Origin: Sphaerosporella brunnea
Taxonomy: Eukaryota; Ascomycota; Pezizomycetes; Pezizales; Pyronemataceae
Direction: 5' to 3'
Assembly: GCA_008704415.1 (NCBI GenBank)
Contig: VXIS01000092.1
Location: forward strand, 79,068 to 143,067
DNA length: 64,000 nt
Shown here: positions 1-9,547 of the stretch, one piece after another
Layout: every line of letters starts with the position of its first letter
Position numbering within the stretch: the first letter of the stretch is position 1
Translations under genes and position numbers: made by a program
Notes under the pieces: generated by a model
What the model was told of the DNA's origin: nothing
The model's input: the letters and a program-made list of their open reading frames with translations, nothing else
Database searches by the model: none

Positions 1-2
1 CT

Positions 3-227
3 CAGACTCAAACGGCCACGCCGACGGCACCGACGGAAGAAAAAAAGAGCCAGAGGATGTACCAAGACGTTTACCCTTCGGGCGAGGTTAGGACAGTGCT
101 GGAGCAGCAATCTGAGCTTGGCAATGGACGGCGCTGGAGGCGGAAACTGATTGTGTATTCCGGCGGATCCGGAACGGGGGACGTGGATCAGCTGCCTGAG
201 TCTCAGTCTGGCCGCGAAGCACATTGA
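3..227 (+). CDS. 3' end of an unrecognised protein (partial, cut by the window edge)
   Basis: An open frame runs from base 3 to a TGA at 225-227 (74 codons) with no start inside the window. It reads as a polar, low-complexity tail: a Thr/Pro-rich start, then a charged stretch around KKSQRMYQDVYPSGEVRTVL, then a glycine/serine-rich end. This composition fits the cytoplasmic C-terminus of a fungal membrane or adaptor protein. No conserved domain is visible. It could also be a chance frame, since 74 codons is not long in DNA of this composition. Confidence 0.33.
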   Translation, partial: QTQTATPTAPTEEKKSQRMYQDVYPSGEVRTVLEQQSELGNGRRWRRKLIVYSGGSGTGDVDQLPESQSGREAH

Positions 228-1821
228 TGACAGGAAGCAGGCAATGGTGTTGGAACCCATGTAAATGACTAGTTACGATCTATTTCAGTGTTTATCAGCC
301 AGAAATAAGTGCAAGCTTGCGTAGATGTCAGTGAGAAACGGCCCAGCGAGACTACCATTCCTATTCCCATAAATCCGGCGCAGTGCACATCCGGAGATCC
401 GGGGTTGTGGTAGCGGACTTTGACGAGCCACTGAAGAGTTGGTAAGCTGAGCACACCCACCTCCGCCTGCGCTTCAGCCGGATGAATCTCGGAACAATGC
501 ATACTATAACTGTCGATCCCGAAGTATAACTGTCGATCTCGAAGTAACACTGCGGGCAAGACATACTGGAACAGAATACTATTGGTGCATTGAACCCGGA
601 CTTGTAAGCACTAGCTAGGCCACCACCGCGTTCGTCACTGCCCCACACCCTGTTGGCCACAACTCGAGGGCGGGTATCCCGTTTAATTGCCGTGCAAGCG
701 TTTCTTCTAGCGCGCGTGCGGCGCGCATAAAATTCGTCGAGGCGCTAAGATAGAGTTCAGCTGAAACTGTTCGTATCGTTCAGAGGTGACGTAGGTATGC
801 ACACGGTGAGCCAATGCTGAAACTTACTCACCACTGCATGAGGGAGCACTCGATGTGATTGCCCCATGCGCAGGTGGCCCAGGTGCGATGCCAGGATGAT
901 GCATTCGGGCTTTCGATTGTGGTGGCTTTCCCTTTCCGCCGGGCTGGAGTTGGGAGCATCATCGAGATAGGTGCGCCTTAGACCGTCTCTCGTGGAAGTC
1001 TCGCGGTCCCCAGCCTGGAAAATATTTTTTTGGTGGCTGCTGTCCGGATAGCGATGCTGCGTCTTCCCCCAGTGCGTGAAAGGACGACTTCCCGTCCAGA
1101 AAAGCTGCATTTGAGGAGGAGGGCCGATTTACGTCCTATCGCGATGGCTCAACGCTGAGCCTGCGGGCACATCGTGATGTGGATCAGCATCTACAGTCGC
1201 TGTTGCATAACCGAAGAAAAAAAGTCACCATATCCGTCCCGTGGGTGGCAGAATCGGATTCTCACTTTCCGATGTGCCAGACAGCTGCACATCGCTAGCC
1301 AGCACACTGTGATTCGCGACCCTCAGCCGCACCCCCCCTGTGGCAGACACCGGCCATGAGCCAAGTCGCACAATGGCTACACAAGCTGCACCTCAAAATG
1401 TTTCAGGAGGCCCTTGTAGGTGCAGCATCGCTGGGGACTTCGCCTACAGCCCGCGAACCACGCGTTTCCCCGTCCGTTAAATTCCCTTAAGCCGTACGCA
1501 GTGCAGCTGGACTGAAATAAGTGGTCATGCCTACCTAGAGCGAGAGTACTATGTATGCAAAAGTTGGCAATGGGTAAAATTAATCATCCTGTGTCTGTGT
1601 GTGTTGGTTTGCAATGCCATCCATCCACTTGCTCGTGGTTGAGTTGCTAGCGAGAGAATGTGAGTTTTTTTGCGTGCTCTCTCTCTCCTTCCCTCCTCCC
1701 CTTCCGTCTCTCCCTTACTTACATAGCTTTCTCATCCTGCTTGGTTACAGTCATGATCTGAACGGAAGGCAACGGCATTCACCACTTTCCTCGGCTGTGG
1801 AGAGCAGTAGCACGACTACTC
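228..1821. other. Intergenic stretch, no gene recognised
   Basis: Only short overlapping frames in conflicting directions occur, none with a recognisable motif. The last 200 bases before 1822 are pyrimidine-rich (CT tracts around 1678-1730), as is common in promoters and 5' leaders of filamentous fungi, and probably belong to the small membrane-protein gene that follows. Confidence 0.5.
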
Positions 1822-2325
1822 ATGGAACGCCTCCTCGCCCTGCTCCTCATCCTTCTCTATGGCAGAGAACCGGCAGCTGCACAACACCTCAACAAACGCG
1901 CGGAACCCACGGAACCCACCGAGCCCCCGCTCTTCCCGACGCCCTCCAATACTCCCAACCAAGATCAGGCAACCGAGAATCCACGGGTCTCCCTCGGGCT
2001 GAAGATTTCCTTCGGCATTCTCGCCGCTATCTTTTCACTTTCCATCCTCTTCTGTGCGTATCGATCTTCGAGACGAGGAAGGAATGAAGCCAAGGATGTT
2101 GAAGTTCACCCACCCGACTCTGGAAATGACCAGGCGGTTGAGGGATTGGAACTCCGCGGAGTCCACGACGAGGAGGCGGAGGAGGTGGAGAGACCAAGGC
2201 TACCGGAGGATGCGCATGTTTCGCAGGAGAGGGTGCGGTCGTGGGTTATGGAGCTGGATCACCGGGAGGTGGAATCTCCGCCTGCGTATGAAGGTCATGG
2301 CGGGGAGAGGTACGCTGTGACATAG
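1822..2325 (+). CDS. Small single-pass membrane protein with signal peptide and PPxY motif
   Basis: A 167-residue single-exon frame. Residues 1-20 form a hydrophobic signal peptide (Leu-rich, ending AAA), followed by a Lys-Arg pair at 25-26 that could be a Kex2-type site. A Pro/Thr-rich segment (27-52) leads to one membrane span at about 57-80, then a basic stop-transfer run (RSSRRGR). The cytoplasmic tail (about 85-167) is acidic and carries ESPPAYEG at 151-158, a PPxY motif of the type bound by WW domains of Rsp5/Nedd4-family ubiquitin ligases. I do not recognise a named family. A plausible but unproven role is a cell-surface sensor or ligase adaptor. The ATG follows a long CT-rich leader and is the first in this frame. 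Confidence 0.7.
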   Translation: MERLLALLLILLYGREPAAAQHLNKRAEPTEPTEPPLFPTPSNTPNQDQATENPRVSLGLKISFGILAAIFSLSILFCAYRSSRRGRNEAKDVEVHPPDSGNDQAVEGLELRGVHDEEAEEVERPRLPEDAHVSQERVRSWVMELDHREVESPPAYEGHGGERYAVT

Positions 2326-5174
2326 AATTGTGCTTTTTGGGTGGTTCACTTCATGTCATGTGTAGCATTTCGAGCAAAAGGCATTGGAGTTCTTGCTTTG
2401 GTTGCCTTCCAGTCTGCACCAATTGGGCTGTTTTTTTTTAGCACTGGTCCGGGAAATTTAAAAGCCAGTAGAGATGCTCCGGCCAAAGCAATGAAGGGCA
2501 TTACGGCTCGCCGGTGACAGTCACTTGTTTCGTCGGGTGCAATTAAGTCGTTCACAGCAACGCCAATCATATGTTATTCATTTATCCCGTATTGCCTCGC
2601 AGCTGTACCTGGTTTTACTCACTCTCGTAGTAAGACGAAGTATGTACGAGTACGCAAGATGCACGACGGCAGAGTCCTAGTCCAAGTAAGTGAGTGAGTG
2701 AGCGTCCGTCAAAACTAGCTTTACGCACTCTGGCCCAAACATGTCGACATGCGTCCACAAAAAAACGTGCGTTCGGACCACCACCACTTCGCCGCCAACC
2801 AGACCATTGACACGTTTCCACACATGATCCCCACTGCCGCACACAAGCTGGTCCCGCATAGCAGTTGGAGGCATAGACAACGTATTATAGCACACTGACT
2901 TGCCCCACCCACCGGTTCAGCGAGCATCCTCATGATTGAGCCACCGCTATCACCACAAATCCGGTCGACGTCTTGCCGAAGTGGCTCCCGTCCGTCTGTT
3001 CGACAAGTGGAGTAGGAGGTACGTATCCTGTCCTGGTATGACGAAGGTGGAGGTAACCATTGGATGCTGCTTCTGGGCAGACTTTTTCTATTGGTGTATA
3101 AGCGAAGTGGGTTCAAAGGATTGGATGGCTTCTTGAACTTTATGTCTGTCACTTCCAATTCGTATTTTTCCACCCCACCTGCAGCGTGGGTCAGCTCACC
3201 GGATTTACTCGACATACCTGCGCCGGTTAACACCCTCCGCGATGAGCCGCAATGTCATGGATCTGGTTTTTCAGGGCGGATATCAACCCTGGTGGAGGTC
3301 ATTGCTACCTTTGACAAAGGACCTACTATCTCCCAACAATAAGCATAAACACCCCGATACCGCCAAGATCTAGAAGCATACCGCCCAGTTCCTGCTGGTA
3401 TCAATAGGGGGCTCAGACTCGGTATGCTGTTCGACGGTATCGCTTCCGAGACCAAGACCGTCGAGAAGCGGGTGTGTACAGTCGTCTCACTCACACGCCA
3501 GATATCACACGCAGATAAGGGATAAATCAACAGCGCTTAATTTCTCTTCTGAGTACTAATATGTATATAAGAAACTACGGGCAGCGTCTTCTCGGCTTGA
3601 AAAGGCTTGCGGCGTCTCGCGGCTCACCCAGCCGAGTGATTCTCCGTGAAGCGCCGGTACAACACTGCAGCAACATACCGACGAGAGGTGGGCACTCTCT
3701 TAGTTATTCTCCTGTGTCTGTTGAAGTTTCAGTGCTGCACCCTGGCCAGCCAACGCGTCTCGATCGTGTTGACTTTCTTAATCTCCCGCATTCCCGCTTG
3801 GTAAGTACAACTCCGTCCGTCACCTCAATGCACGTCACTGGCTACCTGCAGCATGCTGAGTGTCCCTTATACCTATCAGCGTTTTGGGTCGACCCCTCAA
3901 ACTGGTGCCGAGAAGTTCCACATGAGGTTGGCAAATTTCATCGTTGACTGCACACACTAATGGTGCTCACAAGGGCGACTTGGATCGGTCCACGAAGTAT
4001 CCTGCACTCCTCGCCCTAGTATCAGTCGAGAAAGGAAACGGAAACGACCTCTACAATTTGGGTTGCGCAATTGGGAATGGTTGCAGACAAACCGATGTTG
4101 TGGTCATGCAAAACAAACGAACGGGGTAAGAGTAACGGCACAGGCAGCGGTGGGCGGCCGCATGGTTGTTTCCATCTGTGTAGCAGTGAAATTTTTTAAA
4201 GAGTTCTGCAGGTTCAAGCCCACGTGCATTGGTGTCGGCCGCCGTGTTGACGTTAAAACGTTAAACTTCACAGCTACAGTGGACCACTGCGTCAGTGGAA
4301 GACAGCATATTGTGCCCCCTTCTCAAGCATTCCGAAGGTTGTCAGGATGCATGCACCCATGATTGATATTGTGACACTTGGCTAACCTCATCAGGTGATC
4401 GCCAATTGTTGTAGGTTATGAATCTTTATCCCACCAACCAATCAAAGTCGCGCGAGCTCGATCTGTCGTGCCCGTGATGGACCCGTCAGTCGCGAGTTGC
4501 CCCTGTAGGAGCGAGTGAGCCTCCGTGCCCGCTATGGCCGGCGCTCTGATCTTCTAGAATGGTGCTAGACTAACTTCAAGACTAAACCTATTTACAGCTC
4601 AGGTACTGGCAGTGATTTATGAAGAGCGTGGTTATCCGAAAGAATCAACGTTTGGGGCACCGGTAGGTAGCCCGCATTTGTCGTTCTCTGGGCCTGATGG
4701 TGCATTATGGGAGGGGGGCAGCATTAGTTTGGTAAGTGTACAATCAGTTAGGGGTTAGCTGACGAAGACTCAGATACACAGACTACCAAATGTTGGGTCC
4801 GGGGGGGGTCGAGCCTGGTCCGGTCGGTGGCATCGGCCGCAGCGGGCCCTAAGCGTCACCATGGTGGTCATATCACCGGATGCGGTCAATAGGGCACGAG
4901 CGTGAATCACCGATGATCGCCAAACAGGAAATTGTTTCGCCGCTCAGGCGTGCCTGCGCACTCGGTTACCCTTACCCGAATGACGATGCCCGCACCCCAT
5001 GCGGCCGGTACCGGTGATGAGGAGTCCGAACAGAAACGGGGCTGACGGATATTGACTGGCCCTACAGTCTTTATTTCTACTCAAATGCTTTTGCAATTGT
5101 CGAATGGACGCAATGCCACACAGCGGCATCAATGCAGCACTCGAGAGCACGGGCCACTGGAAGGTCATCAAAAA
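2326..5174. other. Long gene-poor region, nothing recognised
   Basis: About 2.8 kb between the membrane-protein gene and the tRNA. Frames of 60-170 codons overlap on both strands (for example minus 2721-3233, plus 3561-3947) but none shows a domain, consistent introns or a plausible start. I saw no inverted-terminal-repeat element here. Confidence 0.45.
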
Positions 5175-5180
5175 GCGCTA

Positions 5181-5211
<31 letters not shown>

Positions 5212-5276
5212 CGATTCGGTCCTATCCAATATCCGGGGTAATCTGAAGGTCACCCGTTCAATCCGGGTTTGGCGCA
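5175..5276 (+). tRNA. tRNA-Phe (GAA) with an intron
   Basis: Cloverleaf by eye: acceptor GCGCTAA pairs with TTGGCGC (one T-G pair), D arm GCTCAGTTGGGAGAGC, anticodon stem TCAGA/TCTGA, T arm ACCCG-TTCAATC-CGGGT, discriminator A at 5276. The loop CTGAAG places GAA at positions 34-36 and G at 37, as expected for phenylalanine tRNA. An intron of about 29 nt (roughly 5212-5240) begins one base after the anticodon, the canonical eukaryotic position. The gene is identical over 102 nt, intron included, to the copy at 28349-28450. Confidence 0.93.
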
Positions 5277-5282
5277 TCATTG

Positions 5283-5289
5283 TTTTTTT
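5283..5289 (+). terminator. Pol III terminator of tRNA-Phe copy 1
   Basis: A run of seven T residues begins 7 nt after the discriminator base, the usual RNA polymerase III stop signal. Confidence 0.75.
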
Positions 5290-5581
5290 GCCGACCGAAG
5301 CAATGGTTTCACGAGAGGCGGGCCGGGACTCCCGAGGCGGGCCGGGCTTGATACGCGTAGATGTCTCACTTTTCAAGGAAAAGTGACCAAAGATAAGCGG
5401 TCAGTTGGCAACTCGACTAAACCAGGTGTCTCTTGACGAACCTGTCCGTCATCATGACCTCGTATAAAGGGGGGGCGCGTGTCACGTCAGGGCGCTCCGC
5501 GGGCTCCAGATCTTTGGGCAACACCTTAACGTCGTCGGTTGGTATAAACGTCACTGCCTGCCTCACGAAGCTTACGATACG

Positions 5582-6097
5582 ATGGGCCGCATCCGACAAA
5601 CATTGAAACGAATTTTTTCACGAAAACAGCGGCGGAAGGACCACGAAAACAGAAACAAAACACGGTCAACAACACCAACACCAACGGCTACTCGAACAGC
5701 TACTCGAACAGCCACTCCAATGGCTACTACTCCGACTTCTACGATGTCTCCTTCTCCTACACCGTCGACATCGATTTCTCGAACTATCACACGACATTTC
5801 ACCGGCAGCATATCACCACCGCCGGCGCCCCGAGATGCTCTGAAGGCGTGCCGCGCCTGCGAACGGGAAATCGACGATTGCTTCGGATCTCCAGTTAAAC
5901 CGTGCCAGCATGTGGTGATGCACTACAGATGTGCGCGGCTGCTGTACAAATACAACCAACATCTTTCGTGTCGGTGCGGAGCGACGCTGGACTTGAGCAT
6001 GGAGGCGGGGGAATGGGGCTATCGAGCGAGCCAGGACGGCTACCGCCGGGAGCCATCACAGACGTCACACTTGTCACGATCGTTGACGCATAGCTAA
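5582..6097 (+). CDS. Small RING-like zinc-binding protein
   Basis: A 171-residue single-exon protein. The N-terminus is very basic (residues 1-28, rich in Arg and Lys), followed by a Thr/Ser/Pro low-complexity linker with imperfect ACT-type repeats (29-80). Residues 90-132 hold a compact set of possible zinc ligands: C90-x2-C93, C100, C108-x-H110-x3-H114-x2-C117, then C130-x-C132. This resembles a RING-H2 finger, but the last pair is C-x-C instead of C-x2-C, so it is an atypical or degenerate RING. If functional it would suggest an E2-binding ubiquitin-ligase module. No membrane span is present. Coding status rests on the coherent cysteine pattern and the length of the frame. Confidence 0.62.
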   Translation: MGRIRQTLKRIFSRKQRRKDHENRNKTRSTTPTPTATRTATRTATPMATTPTSTMSPSPTPSTSISRTITRHFTGSISPPPAPRDALKACRACEREIDDCFGSPVKPCQHVVMHYRCARLLYKYNQHLSCRCGATLDLSMEAGEWGYRASQDGYRREPSQTSHLSRSLTHS

Positions 6098-7299
6098 GAA
6101 TTTTTTTTTGGGGGGGGGAGGGGGAGGTATGGTGATGGGTTGCAATCCGATTGTTGTGAAATGTTGGCGATTGTGGATTTGCTGGGACCGAGGGAGGAAC
6201 GCGTGGCTTCCCCCTTCTTCTTCCACTCATCACGCACCATTCGGAAAGGAAAGCAAGCGGGGTTGGAAACGATTCGATTTATTTCTAAACTTGCCGCCCA
6301 CCGACATTGCCGATCACACCTCCCAAAAGGAAAAAAAAAAAAAAGCTGGTTTTCTTCAGCGCTTGGTTAGCCGATGCGTCTTGAATGAGGGGAGTTTCGG
6401 ATGAGAGAGAAAACGAGCACACATAGCATGTTATCAGATAGGGGTGAAAGACATGATGGTATTTGTATCAACATTGGCTAGTAGACCTCAGTTGAACTAT
6501 GCATTGGGTGATCATCATAGCATGTAGTATGTAGTGCTGCTGTTTTTTTTGGGGGGGGAGGGGGTGCAGTAATGGAATAACATACCAATTTGAATTTTTT
6601 TTTGTTTGGAAGTTCGATGTCATGGTGCTTTCGATGGGTGGTTGTGATTGCAGAGTGGATGCGAAGAAGAGGGGGATTCGAAGTTTCGCACAGAAAAAGG
6701 GCCTGTCGGCCAAAATTTGTCGACGAGGATAGGGCCTAGGGTTGCCCCAGGGTCTCGCACAGCCACATTCGCCGCCACAAATGACGTAGGGTAGCCACAA
6801 CATGCATCATGCCCAGCTATCGTGATCTTGATTTTTGTATGCAGCGTCTAGAAATTCCAGGTTTCCGCTTGCTCTCCAAATGAAAACATAAATAACACTC
6901 TCACTGGCTCTGCCGCCCTTGCTGCCTACGAATGAAGAACTTGAACTGAGTTTTTAAAGGTATGTGGATTGTGCTAAACCATCCCCCCCCCCCCCGCTGT
7001 CAGGTATTGACCACCATACAGAAGAAAATCAGCAACTCGATCTCGATCGGTAACTCTAACACGCCATGCCATTCACGTACCAGAAGGGTTACGGCGGCCG
7101 ACGCTTCGGTTTCGGATTCTCGGCCAACAGGCATGGTGTTCGTCCTCACACACGCTTCCGCCTCTGCGGGCTGAACTGTTTCCGTTGAATCGGGGGTTGG
7201 TTGTGGTGGTGGTGGTGATGGTGGAGGGGGGTAATCAGTGGACAAAACGAAGTTTGTAGCTCGGAGTTGTTTGGCTTGCTTTTTGGTTTTTTGTTTCTA
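6098..7299. other. Intergenic stretch with homopolymers, no gene recognised
   Basis: Contains T9G9-type and A14 runs (6102-6118, 6329-6343, 6541-6561, 6986-6996), a GGT-rich microsatellite near 7197-7230 and scattered short frames. It probably includes the 3' UTR of the RING-like gene. Nothing else is supportable. Confidence 0.5.
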
Positions 7300-7439
7300 T
7301 CCCTCGCAGTGTCGAAAGTGCCCAATACGACTACATTACACCAAAGAGTTATAATGAACGGTCCATAATCTCTGTCCACCCAATGTCAACTCACTTGGTG
7401 TAATGCAGCCGTATTGGGCACTTTCGACACTGTGAGGGA
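7300..7439. mobile_element. 140-bp MITE with about 46-bp terminal inverted repeats and TA flanks
   Basis: The left arm (7300-7346, starting TCCCTCGCAGTGTCGAAAGT) reappears reverse-complemented at 7394-7439 with only about four mismatches. Each end is flanked directly by TA (7298-7299 and 7440-7441), the duplication made by Tc1/mariner-superfamily transposases. The element has no coding capacity. Its termini do not match those of the other inverted-repeat elements in the window, so it is a separate family. Confidence 0.8.
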
Positions 7440-7770
7440 TAGTATGAGCAGTTGAAGCTCTGTTGGACTCTGGAAGTCCCTTGTGAACAAATAACGACAC
7501 CTGACGGCTCACGATATTGCACTCGGCGACGGCGCTTTTTCCCTGACAAGATATCTGTGCACAGTCCCCGAAACCACGAAAGCGAACCTGCAAGATATAT
7601 AGCTCGTTTTTCTGCCCACGGTACCGAGCTCTGTTCCTGCAGGGCCACGTTTTTGATGACTTCGGACGGCCGGCGGATGCCTTCGGCACAATCACATTTT
7701 TTATCTTTCACAACGGATATCAACCAGTTTGCTGCCGGTTTTCTCGAGCTTGCAGCGGCTGGTGATCGTC
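7440..7770. other. Spacer between two transposable elements
   Basis: About 330 nt separate the 140-bp element from the hAT-like element. Several short frames run on both strands (for example minus 7391-7723), but these extend into the inverted repeats and show no domain. No gene is called. Confidence 0.5.
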
Positions 7771-7778
7771 CCGTCGAC

Positions 7779-8149
7779 TAGTGTTCTCAGCAGCCAGCGG
7801 AAACAGCCGGGCGGGCTTTTTGCATCAGCCCGGCTGCCAGGGCTTTGAGTGGTCTCCGGTGAAGACCGGCCACTGCGAGTGGCGGGGTTCAATCGGCGCC
7901 GATAAACTTATCAGGGTCTGTAGTGTTATAATTGTAAACTCCTAACTAGTGATTCCCTCCTAGTCATCATTTCACACGGCGGACATCTTTACGTACTTTT
8001 CATTTCATAGCAGTAGTTGCTGTCATGGTGGTCGTATTCGTCGTCTTTGTAGTCTCCGTCGTGGGCTGCAGTCTAAACAGCCGGGCCTTTTGATCAGCCC
8101 ATATCCGCCCAACGCAGCCGGGCGGGCGGGCTGGCTGTTGAGAACACTG
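7779..8149. mobile_element. 371-bp hAT-like non-autonomous element with 8-bp target duplication
   Basis: The termini are inverted: TAGTGTTCTCAGCAGCCAGC at the left, and the reverse complement of CAGTGTTCTCAACAGCCAGC at the right, with GC-rich subterminal copies of a GGCTGCC/AGCCGGGCGGG motif. Both ends are flanked by a perfect 8-bp direct repeat CCGTCGAC (7771-7778 and 8150-8157). An 8-bp duplication with CAGTG-type ends is the signature of hAT transposons. There is no transposase frame, so it must have been mobilised in trans. The left two thirds match, in inverted orientation, the truncated copy at 39442-39745. Confidence 0.88.
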
Positions 8150-8157
8150 CCGTCGAC

Positions 8158-9547
8158 GTTGCTCTCTAGTAAACCTGGACGCTGGATCCCCACGGGGAAG
8201 GAGCCATGAGCAGGATTTTGATGCTTTGCGTGGATTCCTACAACGCGAGGCTTCGAAGAGAGAGTACTAATATCAATACAGCAAATCGCAGCGCATGGGG
8301 GGGGGGGGCAACCCAGAATGGTGTTAGATTACTACTGGCTGTGCTGGTCGACTGGTCATGTCAGCAATAATTGCAGTGGGAGATGCAAACAATTGCAGAG
8401 CAGCGTGTTGTGAGAGCGGAAGGGCTTAGGGTAAATCTTCCCACACCAATGAGCGAATATAGATACTTCGCTATGGGAATAAATTTCAATAAAATACGCC
8501 ATGCACATTGGTGGCGTCTGTGTGGCGTGTAGCGCGAACAAAGTGCACATATGCACTGAGGCCAGGAAGGAGTACAGCCTTTCCACAGCTTGAGCCCTAA
8601 GATACACCGTCGCCAGAGAGGCCGGCAACTTTCCAATGAAGAACTGCGTCAAAAAGAATAACATGGAGCGGCATATAACGGCCTTTATTTTCACTTGGAC
8701 GTCGCTTCTCCACTCAGAGCGGCTCCTTCCTCTTGTTTTGCGGTAGATACAGTGTCTCCCACGGTATTCCTACTTTATCTCGCCCCATCTGTCAGTCTAC
8801 CCCACGAAACAACGGGCGCATGCTTGCTGGCCGATCAGGAATAGTGGAATCACCCGCTAGTGCCTCGGCTGACGGCTCGAGTGGGTTCGGAAGGCCGTTG
8901 AAAGTTGAAACCGCGTTGATAAGCGCCACCGATAAGGAACCAACTTCGCAAAAAATAGTCTGTGCGCAATGGCCCGATGAAGGTGGCTTGCCGTGCTTCG
9001 GCGTCTCACACGGCCTGAATATCGAATCAGCCTTCCCCGACCTGCAGAATTGTAAATACTCTGCACCGATCTGAGGGCTTTGCCGCCGACGTCCAAAGAG
9101 CTCCCCTTATCGTTGAAAGATGCCTGTTTCTCGATCCTGGCTTCCGATTGAGAGGGCTTTTGGAGGTCCTGTGTCGCCGACAGGCCGCCGCTTGGTGGCA
9201 ACTGCGGAACGTCCGAAAGCCCATCAAATATATCGCGCTCCTTAGCTCCCTGATAGGGTTGCTCGCCGAGACAATGCGTTCTACTGATCCCAGGCATGTG
9301 GGTGGTGTACTCTACAGCAACTCGGGAGCGTAAACACGAGAATTCATAAAGGCACCGGGTTCCGTGGAAGGGGGGGGGGGGGCAACACAGCGTCACTGTC
9401 CAAGCTTGCGAGATCATCTCGCCCTTTTCCTGCACATCCTCGACGAAGAGAGCCCTTGCGCTGCGATAAACCACCACTGGAAGCCCGAAGTTGCCACAGC
9501 ATACAGGCGCCAGGCCTGCAAGCGTCCTTATCGGACGATAAATTGCG
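8158..9547. other. Upstream region of the permease gene, no gene recognised
   Basis: A 234-codon minus-strand frame (8857-9561) and a plus frame (8733-9074) cover part of this stretch, but neither has a domain and the minus frame runs into the permease start codon. HGATAR sites are frequent: TGATAA at 8917-8922, CGATAA at 8930-8935, 9464-9469 and 9536-9541, and its reverse at 9528-9533. This fits a nitrogen-regulated promoter better than coding DNA. Confidence 0.5.
9528..9541. promoter_or_regulatory. Palindromic pair of GATA-factor sites upstream of the permease
   Basis: TTATCGGACGATAA contains two HGATAR sites facing each other across 2 bp, ending 6 nt before the ATG. AreA/Nit2-type GATA factors bind such sites to derepress uptake of secondary nitrogen sources in filamentous fungi, which suits a purine/pyrimidine or allantoin transporter. 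Further sites lie at 9464-9469 and near 8917-8935. Sites this close to the start may fall within the transcript, so the upstream ones may matter more. Confidence 0.5.
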
